Source: Breoghania sp. (GTDB lineage Bacteria > Pseudomonadota > Alphaproteobacteria > Rhizobiales > Stappiaceae). From it: a DNA stretch of 64,000 nucleotides. The notes beneath the pieces are model-generated. The model was not told the DNA's origin and made no database searches. It saw nothing but the letters and a program-made list of their open reading frames with translations. Where the stretch lies: positions 1 through 64,000 of the forward strand of contig NZ_JASJAV010000017.1 of the NCBI RefSeq assembly GCF_030066895.1, in the 5' to 3' direction. The position numbers and the translations under genes were made by a program. Shown here in pieces: positions 9,653-21,169 of this stretch; the stretch's first letter is position 1, and the number at the start of each line of letters is the position of its first letter.

Positions 9653-11074
9653 ATGGATCTTGTTATTTACAATACGCTCACGCGCGTTAAGGAAGCCTTC
9701 ACGCCGATCGATCCCGTGAACGTGCGCATGTATGTCTGTGGCCCGACCGTCTACGACTATGCGCATATCGGCAACGCGCGACCGGTGGTCGTCTTCGACC
9801 TTCTGTTCCGCCTGCTGCGCCATTTCTACGGGGCTGATTACGTCACCTATGCGCGCAACATCACCGACGTCGATGACAAGATCAACGCGCGTGCGGAGGT
9901 GGAGAAGCGCACCATCCGCGAAGTGACGGAAACAACCGCCTCCCAGTATCACTCCGACATGGCCGCGCTGAGCGCGTTGCTGCCGACAATGGAGCCGCGC
10001 GCCACCGAGCACATCAACGACATGAAGGCGATGATCGAGAACCTCGTCGCCAAGGGCTTCGCCTATGTGGCGGAAGGCCATGTGCTGTTCGAGGTCGGCA
10101 AGATGCCGGGCTACGGCAAGCTTTCCGGTCGTTCGCTGGAGGACATGGTGGCCGGTGCCCGCGTGGAAGTGGCGCCCTACAAGCGCGATGCGATGGATTT
10201 CGTGCTGTGGAAGCCGTCGAAGCCCGGCGAGCCGTCCTGGCCGAGCCCCTGCGGGATTGTGGAAGACGGACGTCCCGGCTGGCATATCGAATGCTCCGCC
10301 ATGGCGGGCAAGCACCTGGGCGAGGTCTTTGACATCCATGGCGGCGGCATCGATCTGACCTTTCCGCACCACGAGAACGAGATCGCCCAGTCCTGCTGTG
10401 CCCACGGTACGCAGAAAATGGCGAACTATTGGCTCCACAACGGCTTCCTGCAGGTCGAGGGCGAGAAGGTGTCGAAGTCTCTCGGCAACTTCATCACCGT
10501 CCACGAGCTTCTGGAGAGCGATAAGGTGGGCGGGCGCACCTGGCCGGGGGCTGCGGTGCGGCTGACGCTGATGTCGGCCCATTACCGCCAGCCGCTCGAC
10601 TTCACGCAGAAGGGGCTGGAAGAGTCTGAAAAGCTTATCGAGCGCTGGGCGAAGCTGATCGACGGTGTCGAGACATCGAGCGATGCTGAGCCGCCGGTCG
10701 AGGTGGTGGAGGCCCTGTGCGAGGATCTCAACACCCCGCGTGCGATTGCGGCCTTGCACGGCTTTGCGCGTGCGGCGCGTTCCGGCGATATCGGTGCGGT
10801 ACAAAAGCTCGCCGATGCGGCCGCCTTCCTCGGGCTGATGCCGGAGAGCTGGCAGGACGTGGAAGCGCAGACGGCAGAAGCCGCCACGGCCGATCCGGAA
10901 CTTGCCGTGCGCGTGGAAGGTTTGATCGCGGATCGCCTTGCGGCGCGTGCGGCCAAGAACTGGACCGAATCCGACCGCATCCGCGACGAACTCGCCGCCG
11001 AGGGCATCGTGCTGAAGGACGGCAAGAACCCGGAAACGGGCGAGATGGAAACGACGTGGGAGTTGAAGAGGTAG
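9653..11074 (+). CDS. cysS: Cysteine--tRNA ligase
   Basis: Charges tRNA-Cys with cysteine. The zinc/HIGH region [19 protein letters not shown] is near residue 22. Further zinc ligands lie in [11 protein letters not shown] and in [11 protein letters not shown]. The signature loop is [11 protein letters not shown], which has Val where KMSKS normally has Met. The ATG at 9653 ([11 protein letters not shown]) fits the family start better than the ATG at 9602, which would add 17 residues. The length of 473 residues is typical. The gene has no stop or frameshift, in line with its being essential. Confidence 0.95.
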   Translation: MDLVIYNTLTRVKEAFTPIDPVNVRMYVCGPTVYDYAHIGNARPVVVFDLLFRLLRHFYGADYVTYARNITDVDDKINARAEVEKRTIREVTETTASQYHSDMAALSALLPTMEPRATEHINDMKAMIENLVAKGFAYVAEGHVLFEVGKMPGYGKLSGRSLEDMVAGARVEVAPYKRDAMDFVLWKPSKPGEPSWPSPCGIVEDGRPGWHIECSAMAGKHLGEVFDIHGGGIDLTFPHHENEIAQSCCAHGTQKMANYWLHNGFLQVEGEKVSKSLGNFITVHELLESDKVGGRTWPGAAVRLTLMSAHYRQPLDFTQKGLEESEKLIERWAKLIDGVETSSDAEPPVEVVEALCEDLNTPRAIAALHGFARAARSGDIGAVQKLADAAAFLGLMPESWQDVEAQTAEAATADPELAVRVEGLIADRLAARAAKNWTESDRIRDELAAEGIVLKDGKNPETGEMETTWELKR

Positions 11075-11097
11075 GACGGGAACGCGGAATGCTTGGC

Positions 11098-11225
11098 CGA
11101 TCCTTCGAGACGCCGTCTTGTGACGACTCCTCAGGATGACGTTGTGCATGTTGCTCGTTCTTTCGAAAACAACCGCACGATAACGTCATCCTGAGCAGGG
11201 CCGACGGCCCGTCTCGAAGGATGGG
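11098..11225. repeat. Paired inverted GTCATCC/GGATGAC hairpins
   Basis: A 128-bp imperfect palindrome: the left hairpin ATCCTTCGAGACGCCGTC to CTCAGGATGACG opposes the right hairpin GTCATCCTGAGCAGGGCC to CTCGAAGGATGGG. The spacer contains TTCTTTCGAAAACAACC, itself partly symmetrical. Same family as at 7650-7785 and 33466-33592. Confidence 0.85.
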
Positions 11226-11278
11226 CTGCATATGTGGGCCTTGGAGAGGCTGCAGACATTGGAAGGGGAGTGGACGAC

Positions 11279-12750
<1,472 letters not shown>

Positions 12751-12781
12751 AATGAACGAAAGACAACAAAGGCTAACCCCC

Positions 12782-14412
12782 ATGTTCGGAAACGCTGACG
12801 CTGTGGAGATGCCCGCCAGGGAACAACTCTATCTCTTCGATACCACCTTGCGTGACGGTGCCTAGACCAACGGCATCGACTTCTCGCTGGAGGACAATAT
12901 TGCGATTGCGGGCATGCTGGACAAGATCGGTATCGATTACGTGGAGGGCGGCTATCCCGGTGCCAATCCGACCGATACCGCCTTCTTCGAGAAAAAGCGC
13001 ACGCAGAAGGCGGCCTTTACCGCCTTCGGCATGACCAAGTGGGCCGGGCTTGCGGTGGACAACGATCCCGGCCTGCAAGGCCTCTTGTCGGCGCAGTCCG
13101 ATGCGATCTGCTTCGTCGCCAAAATCTGGGATTTCCATGTAACGGTGGTGCTCGGCACCACCAACGAGGAAAACCTCGACGGCATCCGTCAGTCGGTCGC
13201 CGCCGCGGTGGCTTCCGGCAAGGAGGCGATGGTCGATTGCGAGCACTTTTTCGACGGCTACAAGGCCAATCCCGACTATGCGCTGGCCTGCGCCAAGGCC
13301 GCCTATGATGCGCGCGCGCTGAGTGGTGTTGTGCGACACCAATGGCGGCACGCTGCCCGACGAGATCGAGGCCATCGTCACCGACGTGATGAGCGTCGTG
13401 CTGGGCGATCATCTGGGCATCCACGCCCATAACGACACCGAGCGGGCGGTCGCCAATTCTCTGGCCGCCGTCAAGATGGGCGTGCGCCAGATCCAGGGCA
13501 CGCTCAACGGCGTGGGCGAGCGCTGCGGCAATGCCAATCTCATCACCCTGATCCCGACCCTGATGTTCAAGAAGGATTATGCGGATCGCTTTGAAGTAGG
13601 GGTGAGCAAGGAGGCGTTGGCGAAGCTAACGCAGTTCTCCCGTTCCTTCGACGAGTTGCTCAATCGCGCGCCCGACCGGCATGCGCCCTATGTCGGTGCG
13701 GCGGCGTTTGCCACCAAGGCGGGCATCCACGCTTCCGCCATCCTGAAGGACCCGAAGACCTATGAGCATGTCTCTCCGGATCTCGTCGGCAACCGGCGGT
13801 ACGTTCTGGTCTCCGATCAGGTGGGCAAGTCGAACCTTGTTAGCCAGCTCAAGATGCTGGGCATCGAGGCCGATCCTTCCGACCGGCGGCTCGACGGCCT
13901 GCTGCGCGAGGTGAAGGAACGGGAAGCGCTGGGCTATGCCTATGAGGCGGCGGATGCGTTCTTCTCGCTGCTCGCCACGCGGCTCCTCGGCAAGGTACCG
14001 AAGTTCTTCGACGTCAAAAGCTTCCGCGTCATGGTGGAGAGGCGTTACAACGCAGTCGACGAACTCGTCACCATCTTCGAGGCGGTGGTGAAGATCGTCA
14101 TCGACGGCGAAGAGCACATGTCGGTGGCGGAAGGCAACGGCCCCGTCAACGCGCTCGACATCGCGCTGCGCAAGGATCTCGGCAAATACCAGAGCGAGAT
14201 CGAGAACCTCGTGCTGATGGACTTCAAGGTCCGTATCCTCAAATGGCGGCACGGAGGCCATCACGCGTGTTCTGATCGAGAGCATGGATGAGGGCACGGG
14301 CGAGAGGTGGTTTACCGTCGGCGTCTCTCCCAATATCGTCGATGCCTCGTTCCAGGCCCTTACCGATTCCATTACCTACCGTTTGATGAAGGGGAGCGCG
14401 CCGGCCGCCTGA
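12782..14412 (+). pseudogene. cimA: Citramalate synthase, nonsense and frameshift mutations
   Basis: Condenses pyruvate and acetyl-CoA to citramalate, giving a threonine-independent route to isoleucine. The catalytic start LYLFDTTLRDGA is followed by TAG at 12863-12865 where the family has Gln (GAQT). The frame then continues with VEGGYPGANPTD. A second lesion lies at about 13315-13322, where VVLCDTNGGTLPDE should follow a Trp that now reads TGA and the frame has shifted. GIHAHNDTERAVANS and the regulatory domain are intact. An extra A in the AAATGG run near 14242 shifts the end ([17 protein letters not shown]). Three independent lesions make this inactive as read. Confidence 0.9.
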
Positions 14413-14429
14413 TCGACGCCTCGTTTCAC

Positions 14430-15333
14430 ATGGAAAGAAAACCGCTTGCCCCGCGTCCCGCAGACGCGGAAACCACCGCCTATGTCAGCGCGGTCAGGGC
14501 CTATGGTCTGTGGGGATTTCTGCCGCTCTACTTCATGCTGGTGAGCGCCGTGCCCTCCATCCAGCTGGTCGCCCAGCGTATCGTTTGGTCGGTGGTGATC
14601 GTCGGGCGGCTTTCATGTTCGTGCGCCGCATGGACATGGTGAGGGGCGTCTTGCGCGACCGGCGCATCGTGATCCGCCTCACCATGAGCGCCACGATCCT
14701 GGCCGCGAACTGGCTGATCTTCATCTACGCCATCGATGCGTCGCGGGTGCTGGAGGTTTCCTTCGGCTATTTCATCAACCCGCTCGTCTCCGTGGTGCTG
14801 GGAACGGTGCTCCTCGGCGAAACTCTGAGTCGGGGACAGCGTCTCGCCGTCGGCATCGCACTGGTCGCCATTGCCATCCTGGCCTGGGGGTTCGGCAACT
14901 TCCCGTGGGTGTCGCTGGCGCTCGCCTTCACCTTCGGGACTACGGTTTCCTGCGCAAGACGGTGATCGTAGGCGCCGCGACCGGCCTGCTGGTGGAGGCC
15001 GCCGTGCTGCTGCCGGTGGCTGTGGCCTATCTCGGCTGGTGCGGGTTGAACGGTACGCTGGAGCTCGGCGACAATTTCGAGATGACGGTCCTCATTGCAG
15101 CGTTCGGCGTGGTGACGGCGGTGCCGCTGATCCTGTTTGCGCTGGGGGGTCAGGGATTGCCGCTTTCCACGATCGGCATCCTGCAATATCTCGCCCCGTC
15201 GCTGCACTTTGCGCTGGCGATCTTCGTCTTCAACGAGCCGCTGGATCCGATGCGGCTGGTGAGTTTCGCTCTGATCTGGGCATCGCTGATCGTGTTCACC
15301 CGAGACCTGCTCCGCCGCCGCGCGCATGCTTGA
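14430..15333 (+). pseudogene. rarD: EamA-family transporter RarD, frameshifted
   Basis: A DMT-superfamily inner-membrane protein of about 300 residues and ten predicted helices. The RarD-type N-terminus reads AVRAYGLWGFLPLYFMLVSA, followed by QLVAQRIVWSVVIV. Frame changes near 14610 and 14940 separate it from SATILAANWLIFIYAIDASR with LEVSFGYFINPLVSVVLGT, and from STIGILQYLAPSLHFALAIF at the end. It begins 17 bp after cimA. Substrate unknown; a chloramphenicol-sensitivity role is only the historical name. Confidence 0.85.
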
Positions 15334-15436
15334 GTAGTGGGAAGGGAGGGGGATTTGCGAGTGTGTGGCGTGTGTGCGTGCACTTTACAATTGCTGCGTA
15401 ATGTGCGTTTGCCGATGTGAACAATCCACGCACGAC

Positions 15437-15471
15437 TGTCATCCCCGCCTGCGCGGGGATGACAGTCTCGG
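15437..15471. repeat. Single GTCATCCCCGCCTGCGCGGGGATGAC hairpin
   Basis: A near-perfect inverted repeat with a GTCATCCCCGC arm and a GCGGGGATGAC arm, between rarD and the convergent LOG gene. It is related to the pair at 4372-4479. A two-gene terminator role is possible from its position but there is no T-run. Confidence 0.7.
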
Positions 15472-15552
15472 GTAGGGCGTGCCCTTTTCTCCTCACAATC
15501 AAGAGGGTTGGCCGACTGTTGGAAGGGCTTGTTTCTTCCTTCCCCCACACGC

Positions 15553-16203
15553 TCAAAGCTGCGAGATGGACACGGCATCCTTGGCATACGCATCGCGCTT
15601 GCCGTTGGCGATGTTCTGCTGGTGGGGGGCGATATCGGCGGCCTCGTCGACCACGTGATAGGTCACGTCGAGGTCCTCACGGATGAAGCCGTCTTTCGCC
15701 ATATGCTCGAGAAATTGGTGCAAAGGTTTCCAGAGCCCCTTGATATTGGACAGAAGAACCGGCTTGTGATGCCACCCGAGCTGCGCCCAAGTCATCATCT
15801 CGACGGTTTCCTCAAGCGTGCCGATGCCGTCGGGCAGCGCCACGAAGGCATCCGCCTTCTCGAACATCAGCCGCTTGCGCTGGTGCATGTCGTCTATGAC
15901 GATGAGTTTGCACTCGGTCTCCAGCATTTCCTCGCGGTCTTTCAGGAACTGCGGGATGATCCCGGTCACTTTGCCGCCATTGTCGAGGACCGAACGCGCG
16001 ACGATGCCCATCAGCCCGACGGAGCCGCCGCCATAGACGAGGCGAATGCCGGCCTGAGCCACCGCGCGGCCGAGTTCTACGGCTGCTTCTCGATAGGCCG
16101 GGTCGTTGCCCGGACCATATCCGCAATAGACGCAAATGCTTCGAATGTCTGTTATACCGCCAAATTGGCACCCCCTGCGACATCCGGTCAAGCGGCCTTG
16201 CAT
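15553..16203 (-). CDS. LOG family (TIGR00730) Rossmann-fold nucleotide phosphoribohydrolase
   Basis: LOG-family enzymes release the base from nucleoside 5'-monophosphates (cytokinin-activating type). The protein shows SICVYCGYGPGNDPAY at the N-terminus, LVYGGGSVGLMGIVA, and the active-site region ALPDGIGTLEETVEMMTWAQ. The signature normally reads PGGxGTxEE; here the second residue is Asp (PDG), which may harm nucleotide binding. The natural start seems to be ATA at 16155-16157 (ITDIRSICVYCG), where an ATG is expected. The next in-frame ATG is at 16203 and adds 16 unusual residues. The frame itself is open, so I call it a CDS of doubtful activity. Confidence 0.75.
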   Translation of the reverse strand: MQGRLTGCRRGCQFGGITDIRSICVYCGYGPGNDPAYREAAVELGRAVAQAGIRLVYGGGSVGLMGIVARSVLDNGGKVTGIIPQFLKDREEMLETECKLIVIDDMHQRKRLMFEKADAFVALPDGIGTLEETVEMMTWAQLGWHHKPVLLSNIKGLWKPLHQFLEHMAKDGFIREDLDVTYHVVDEAADIAPHQQNIANGKRDAYAKDAVSISQL

Positions 16204-16531
16204 GGCTCCGCATTCATCCGGACGGAGCCGGCGGCTGGAAAGCGATCGGCGCGGCTGAGGCTCCGTAGGAGAGGGGGCAATCGGCGCGCCATGGCGAAGG
16301 TCGTTGAGAGAATCACCGTGCGAATCGACCGCAAAGGCATGTGCGGGTGCGACCAAAAGGGACGCAGAGGGAAGCACTTGCGGCGGTTTGCTTGCCGTGG
16401 ACGGCAAAGGCGTATAACCATGCGAGGAATTTGCGGATGGGGCTGTTCCTGAGACCGGCGCTACCCGGCGGCGGGGCCCGGATGCGGGTGTTTGAGAACG
16501 GTTCTCCAGGCTGAAGGAGCGCGAAGGTTCG
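16204..16531. other. Divergent intergenic region
   Basis: Lies between the start of the LOG gene and the start of the envelope-protein gene, so it should hold both promoters. TTGCCG (16392) and TATAAC (16413) could form a plus-strand promoter, but the 15-bp spacing is short. No coding signal or repeat is seen. Confidence 0.35.
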
Positions 16532-17460
16532 ATGTTCAAGGTATCGCTCGTAGGGCTCGCCGGTGTCGTTGTCGCGATCGGTCTCGCCATCTTTGGCTAT
16601 CAGGCCGGGTATTTCGACAGCTTCCGGCAGACGCAGAGCCCGGCAACGGGATCGATCGCCGAGGCCCCGGCCGATGCCGGAACGCCTTCGGACAAGGCCG
16701 CGCCGACGGATGCCGCAAACCGCGAACAGGCCGCAGAAAAGGCGGGCGAAAGCGCCGCTCAGTTCGGCGGCGAGACGACGGCTGAAAAGACGGCTACCAG
16801 TGCGCAGAAAAAGCGGGAGGTTGTACCGGCCTTCGATGTGGTGCGTGTCGAGCGCTCGGGCGATGCGGTTGTTGCCGGTCTTGCCGAGGGCAATGCCACG
16901 GTGGCGCTTGTCGCGAACGGCAAGGTCATCGCCAAGACGAAGGCGAACGGTGCGGGTGAATGGGCAATCGTTCTCGACGATCCGTTGAAAGCCCGGCGAC
17001 TACGACATTGCCATCTTTGCCGAGAAGGAGGGCGAAGCGCCCTTTGAATCGACGCAGCGCGTGACTGTTTCCATTCCCACCGATAAGGACGACAGCGACG
17101 TGCTCGTCGTCATGAACGCCGAGGGCGAGCCCAGCACCATCCTGCAAAAGTCGGGCGAGCAGGTCGCACCTCAGGTCGTTATCTTCAACGAAGCTGCCGA
17201 TGGGGGCAAGGCCGAGGCGCAGCCTGAAGCCGCTGTATCGGAGGCAGGGCGAACAGGCAGCCGACGCGGCCGAGACGGCAGACACCTCGGAAACGCTGGA
17301 AGCCGCAGCGGAGACCAAAACCGCAGCCCTGTCGGACAACGAGCCGGAAGATGAGGCCTCATCAAACGAGGCAACGTCGGACAAGGCCGAAGAGACGGCG
17401 TCCACGTCCCGCAGTGTCGCGGCGACCGACGAGCCTGCGGGTGAGGGCGCGGCGATCCAG
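16532..17460 (+). pseudogene. N-terminal part of a membrane-anchored LysM-type envelope protein, frameshifted and fused
   Basis: The protein starts with a signal anchor (FKVSLVGLAGVVVAIGLAIF) and an Ala/Glu/Thr-rich linker. An Ig-like module follows (FDVVRVERSGDAVVAGLAEG, then LVANGKVIAKTKANGAGEWA). A shift near 16995 moves to LKPGDYDIAIFAEKEGE and DSDVLVVMNAEGEPSTILQ. A second shift near 17240 enters a long acidic linker. In rhizobial homologues such proteins end with a LysM peptidoglycan-binding domain. Here that domain is absent, and the linker runs in frame into an Atm1-type transporter at about 17460. The LysM assignment rests on the N-terminal architecture, not on a visible LysM domain. 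Confidence 0.6.
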
Positions 17461-18576
17461 ATCTGGACGTCGCTTGCCTGGCTGAACCTCGGCCAGACGG
17501 TGATTTTCACCCTGGGCATGGGTGCCTGCATGGCGATGTCGTCGCGCGCGGTGATGAACGGCACGCAGACGGTCGGCGATTTTGTCATGATCAATGCGCT
17601 GCTGATGCAGCTCTCCATCCCGCTCAACATGATCGGCTTTATCTACCGCGAAGTGCGTCAGGGACTGATCGACATCGCCGACATGTTCGACCTGCTGGCG
17701 GTGGATGCGGAGATCGTCGACCGGCCGGACGCGGCCCCTCTGGTGGTCGAGGGCGGCACGATCCGCTTCGACGACGTGCGCTTTTCGTATGATACGGAAC
17801 GCGCAATTCTGAAGGGCGTCTCCTTCGAGGTGCCGAGCGGCAACACGGTGGCGATCGTCGGGCCGTCGGGGGTGGGCAAGTCGACCATCTCGTGGCTGAT
17901 CTTCCGTTTCTACGACGTCACCTCCGGCGCAATCAGCATCGACGGACAGGATCTGCGCGAGGTTCAGCAGGAAAGCGTGCGGGCGAAGATCGGCATGGTT
18001 CCGCAGGATACGGTGCTGTTCAACGACACCATCCGCTACAACATCCGCTACGGCCGCCCTTCCGCCATTGACGAGGAGGTGGAGGAGGCCGCCCGCATGG
18101 CGCAGATCGCCGATTTCATCGAAACCCTGCCGCAGGGCTTCAATACGGAGGTGGGCGAGCGCGGATTGAAGCTGTCGGGCGGTGAGAAGCAGCGCGTGGC
18201 AATCGCGCACACACTCCTGAAGGCCCCGCCGATCCTGATCCTCGACGAGGCGACCTCCGTGCTCGAAACCCAGACTGAGCGGGAGATCCAGTCGGCACTC
18301 GACGTGGTGTCGAAGAACCGCACCACGCTGATGATCGCGCACCGTCTGTCGACGGTGGTGGGCGCGGACATGATTCTGGTTCTGGAAGCAGGCCGAATCG
18401 TGGAGCGCGGCACCCATGCCGAGCTTCTGAAGCAGAACGGCCTCTATGCCTCCATGTGGGCCCGCCAGCGCGAGGTGACGGAAGTAGAGGAACGCCTGCG
18501 CGCCATGCAGGATGCCGACGACGATTACATCGTGCGCCGTGGCCCGACTGCGGAAGAGGTAGTGGAGGTCGAGTAG
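17461..18576 (+). pseudogene. Atm1-type ABC exporter, C-terminal half only
   Basis: Residues from IWTSLAWLNLGQTVIFTLGM match the fifth to sixth helices of Atm1/ABCB7-like exporters (TVGDFVMINALLMQLSIPLN, then GFIYREVRQGLIDI). A full ATPase domain follows: Walker A VGPSGVGKST, signature LSGGEKQRVAIAH, Walker B ILILDEATSVLET (normally SALDT) and the H-loop MIAHRLSTV. The first four helices are missing. The upstream frame is the acidic linker of another gene, so a deletion has joined two genes in frame. Atm1 exporters move glutathione-linked or sulphur compounds; without the full membrane domain this product cannot work as an exporter. Confidence 0.85.
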
Positions 18577-18610
18577 GGGAGGATGGGAAGAGAAAGCGGA
18601 GGTGCTTCGC

Positions 18611-18822
18611 ATCGCTTGTTGCGCTGGATTCCGGGTTTGGTCATGCGGCTTCGCCGCAGACCCGCCCGGAATGAGGGCGTTTGGGGTTGGACTTGTAAGC
18701 AGACGCCAAAACCGCATGCTGCTCGTCCTTCGTTTGCGTGTGGTTACACCTCTCCACTTGCTCCTCATTCCGGCCAAGTGAGGTAAAGCCGAGCGCTGAT
18801 CCGGAATCCAGCGTAACAAGAG
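18611..18822. repeat. About 210-bp composite intergenic repeat, copy 2
   Basis: Same order of parts as at 2935-3146: CTTGTTGCGCTGGATTCCGG, CCGGAATGAGGG, ACTTGTAAGCAGACGC, GGTTACACCTCTCC, CTCATTCCGGCC and GATCCGGAATCCAGCGTAAC. The outer arms are inverted relative to each other. It occupies most of the gap between the Atm1 pseudogene and psd. Confidence 0.75.
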
Positions 18823-18939
18823 CGCGCGAATGCGCGCTCCATATCCCCTCCCCATTGATCCCCCTTGTCACATGGTGCATTGATTGCGTCGCATAGCTTC
18901 GGCATGATCTTGCCGAGCGAGAGGTTCTATGAAAGCCCC

Positions 18940-19641
18940 ATGTCCCTGATCGACACCATCAAGCGTACGGCCGTCCCGATCCACCGGGAGGGCTGGCACT
19001 TCATCGCCATCGCGGCGGCGATTACCGTCGTCGTCGGATGGTTCGTGCCAATTATCTTCTGGATCGGTCTCATCCTGACCGGCTGGGTAATCTATTTCTT
19101 CCGCGATCCACGACGGGTGACCCCCTTGGGTGCCGGACTGGTGATCGCACCGGCCGATGGCACCGTGTGCATGATCGGACCGGCCACGCCGCCGGAAGAG
19201 CTGGGCCTCGGCAACGAACCGATGGTGCGTATCTGCACCTTCATGAATGTCTTCAATTGTCACGTGAATCGTGCGCCGCTCTCCGGCCCTGTCACCAAGA
19301 TTGCCTATCGGGCGGGCAAGTTCCTGAACGCGGAACTGGAAAAGGTCTCCGACGACAATGAACGCAACGATCTGGTGATCGACGCTGCCGAAGGGCGCAT
19401 TGCCGTGGTGCAGATCGCGGGCCTGGTGGCGCGCCGCATCGTGTGTTTCATGCGCGAGGGCGAGAGCGTGCAGGCGGGCGAGCGCTTCGGCCTCATCCGT
19501 TTCGGCTCGCGGCTTGACGTCTACCTGCCCGCCGGAACCGCGCCGAAGGTCGCCATCGGTCAGACCATGGTGGCCGGCGAGACCGTTCTGGCGGATTTGA
19601 CCGCGCCCAAAGGCAACGCACCGCTGACGCGGGTAAGTTAG
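18940..19641 (+). CDS. psd: Phosphatidylserine decarboxylase proenzyme
   Basis: Converts phosphatidylserine to phosphatidylethanolamine at the inner membrane. The short (233-residue) prokaryotic Psd type is indicated by the N-terminal membrane segment [20 protein letters not shown] with YFFRDPRR, by the core [13 protein letters not shown] and [16 protein letters not shown], and by the C-terminal [11 protein letters not shown]. The GS pair there is the self-cleavage site that makes the pyruvoyl cofactor. The gene is intact and pssA follows 4 bp after its stop, giving a PS-to-PE operon. Confidence 0.93.
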   Translation: MSLIDTIKRTAVPIHREGWHFIAIAAAITVVVGWFVPIIFWIGLILTGWVIYFFRDPRRVTPLGAGLVIAPADGTVCMIGPATPPEELGLGNEPMVRICTFMNVFNCHVNRAPLSGPVTKIAYRAGKFLNAELEKVSDDNERNDLVIDAAEGRIAVVQIAGLVARRIVCFMREGESVQAGERFGLIRFGSRLDVYLPAGTAPKVAIGQTMVAGETVLADLTAPKGNAPLTRVS

Positions 19642-19645
19642 GGTC

Positions 19646-20566
19646 ATGAGTACACCTTTCGCCCCCTTCGAGCCGGGCCCCAGCGAGCGTTCCAAGCGCT
19701 CCGGCGGCCGGATCCGCCGTTTCCAGCGCGTGCCGCTGAAGATGATCCTGCCCAATCTGGTGACGTTGCTGGCTCTGTGTTCGGGGCTGACCGCCATCCG
19801 AATGGCGTTGGAGACGCGGTGGGACTGGGCGATCGGGGCGATCGTTCTGGCTGCGGTGCTCGATGCGATCGACGGTCGGGTGGCGCGGTTCCTGCGCTCC
19901 ACCTCGCGTTTCGGGGCGGAATTCGACAGCCTCGCCGATTTCGTCAATTTCGGCGTCGCGCCCGCGATCATTCTCTATACGTGGGTGTTGAACGAGCTGC
20001 ATTCCTTCGGCTGGATCACCGTGCTCGTCTTCGCCATTTCGGCCGCACTCCGGCTTGCCCGTTTCAACGTTGCGCTGGATGAGCCCGACAAGCCCGCCTG
20101 GCAGGCAAACTATTTCACCGGCACGCCCGCGCCTGCGGGGGCGCTGTCGGTGCTGCTGCCGGTCTATCTGCACCAGCTCGGTCTGCTGGATCGTTGGGTG
20201 GAAGTTGCGCCCTTCGTTGTCGCCTACACCTTCCTGATCGCCTTCTTCATGGTCTCGCGCCTGCCGACCTTTTCCGGCAAGCGGGTGGCGATGCGGGTGC
20301 GCAAGGATCTGGTCCTGGCGATTTTCGTGGCAGCCGTGCTGCTGGTCGCGCTCGCCGTGAGCTATCCCTTCGAAATGCTGACCTTGGCGACGATCGCCTA
20401 CCTGATCTCCATTCCGATCGCCGGTCGGGCATGGTGTCGGCACGTGAAAGAAGACGCGGCGAAGGCCGAAGGCCGATCCCAGACGTCCGCACAGTCCTCT
20501 GGCGCCGAACAGCCGGAGCTCGATAAAGAGGACGAGGACGCGGAATATGGATCCGGGCCCCTGTGA
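19646..20566 (+). CDS. pssA: CDP-diacylglycerol--serine O-phosphatidyltransferase
   Basis: Makes phosphatidylserine from CDP-diacylglycerol and serine. It has the CDP-alcohol phosphotransferase signature with all aspartates: DAIDGRVARFLRSTSRFG followed by AEFDSLADFVNFG. About seven to eight membrane helices follow (ITVLVFAISAALRLARF, LVLAIFVAAVLLVALAVSY). The C-terminal tail after residue 275 is acidic and variable. It is co-transcribed with psd and intact. Confidence 0.93.
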   Translation: MSTPFAPFEPGPSERSKRSGGRIRRFQRVPLKMILPNLVTLLALCSGLTAIRMALETRWDWAIGAIVLAAVLDAIDGRVARFLRSTSRFGAEFDSLADFVNFGVAPAIILYTWVLNELHSFGWITVLVFAISAALRLARFNVALDEPDKPAWQANYFTGTPAPAGALSVLLPVYLHQLGLLDRWVEVAPFVVAYTFLIAFFMVSRLPTFSGKRVAMRVRKDLVLAIFVAAVLLVALAVSYPFEMLTLATIAYLISIPIAGRAWCRHVKEDAAKAEGRSQTSAQSSGAEQPELDKEDEDAEYGSGPL

Positions 20567-20594
20567 GGGGCTGGTTCACATGCCGTCGTCGTCC

Positions 20595-20845
20595 TCAGGC
20601 TTCCTCGCGATATCCCAGAGCGTGCACGAGGTCGCTCAGATTGGCATCGGGGAATGCCTGCCGCAGCATCGCAAGCGCTTCCGCCGCTGACGCGTGTGGT
20701 GTGTTTTGCAGCATTTGCCGCATTGCCTGCAATCGACTGTGCAATGGAGTCTGTCCCCCCTGTCGTGAAATGATCCGGGCCCCTCATGCCCGGTTCCGCC
20801 GCACCATGGTCGACCAGGGTAAGCGAGGGTTTCATCGTCGCCATC
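20595..20845 (-). pseudogene. Small hypothetical protein, frameshift in a C6 run
   Basis: The ATG at 20845, after AAGGAGACAG, gives MATMKPSLTLVDHGAAEPGM and then GPDHFTTGG. A run of six C (plus strand, 20756-20761) shifts the frame, after which a clearly protein-like end follows: LQAMRQMLQNTPHASAAEAL, then LRQAFPDANLSDLVHALGYR to the stop at 20595. About 83 residues. The helical C-terminus and good ribosome-binding site argue for a real gene; no family is recognised. It converges on pssA. Confidence 0.5.
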
Positions 20846-21169
20846 ACTGTCTCCTTGCCTTCTCGTTTGTCCGTATCTGATGCAGTTCCCGGCCTATTTG
20901 TCGGGCAAAAACTCGCATCGGGCCTCAAAGTTTCGACCTCAGAACGGAATAGGCGACACCCTTGCTAGTTTCGGGCCAGTTTCGGATCTGTTTTACTGCT
21001 TAGTGAGAAAAAGATGACTTGATGACAACTGGAAACTGATTCTCGCGGATGTAAAGGCGCTGCGGGAGGAAATGCGAAAAAGGTTTCGACTGTTGAAAAA
21101 TCCGGCTGTTTGAGCTTCTCTGCGAACATGAAGTATAGGTAATAACGACAATATACGGAGCTTCCTTCC
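20846..21169. other. Intergenic, AT-rich toward the deacetylase gene
   Basis: Between the small minus-strand gene and the deacetylase pseudogene. From about 20990 the DNA becomes AT-rich, as expected for a promoter area serving the 21-26 kb TRAP region. I see no clear -35/-10 pair, repeat or ORF of merit. Confidence 0.3.

Noticed and set aside
9494..11149. Long minus-strand frame (551 codons) opposite cysS
   Set aside because: It is a high-GC antisense shadow of cysS, has no family motifs and is rich in His/Arg as expected from reverse-complemented GC-rich codons.
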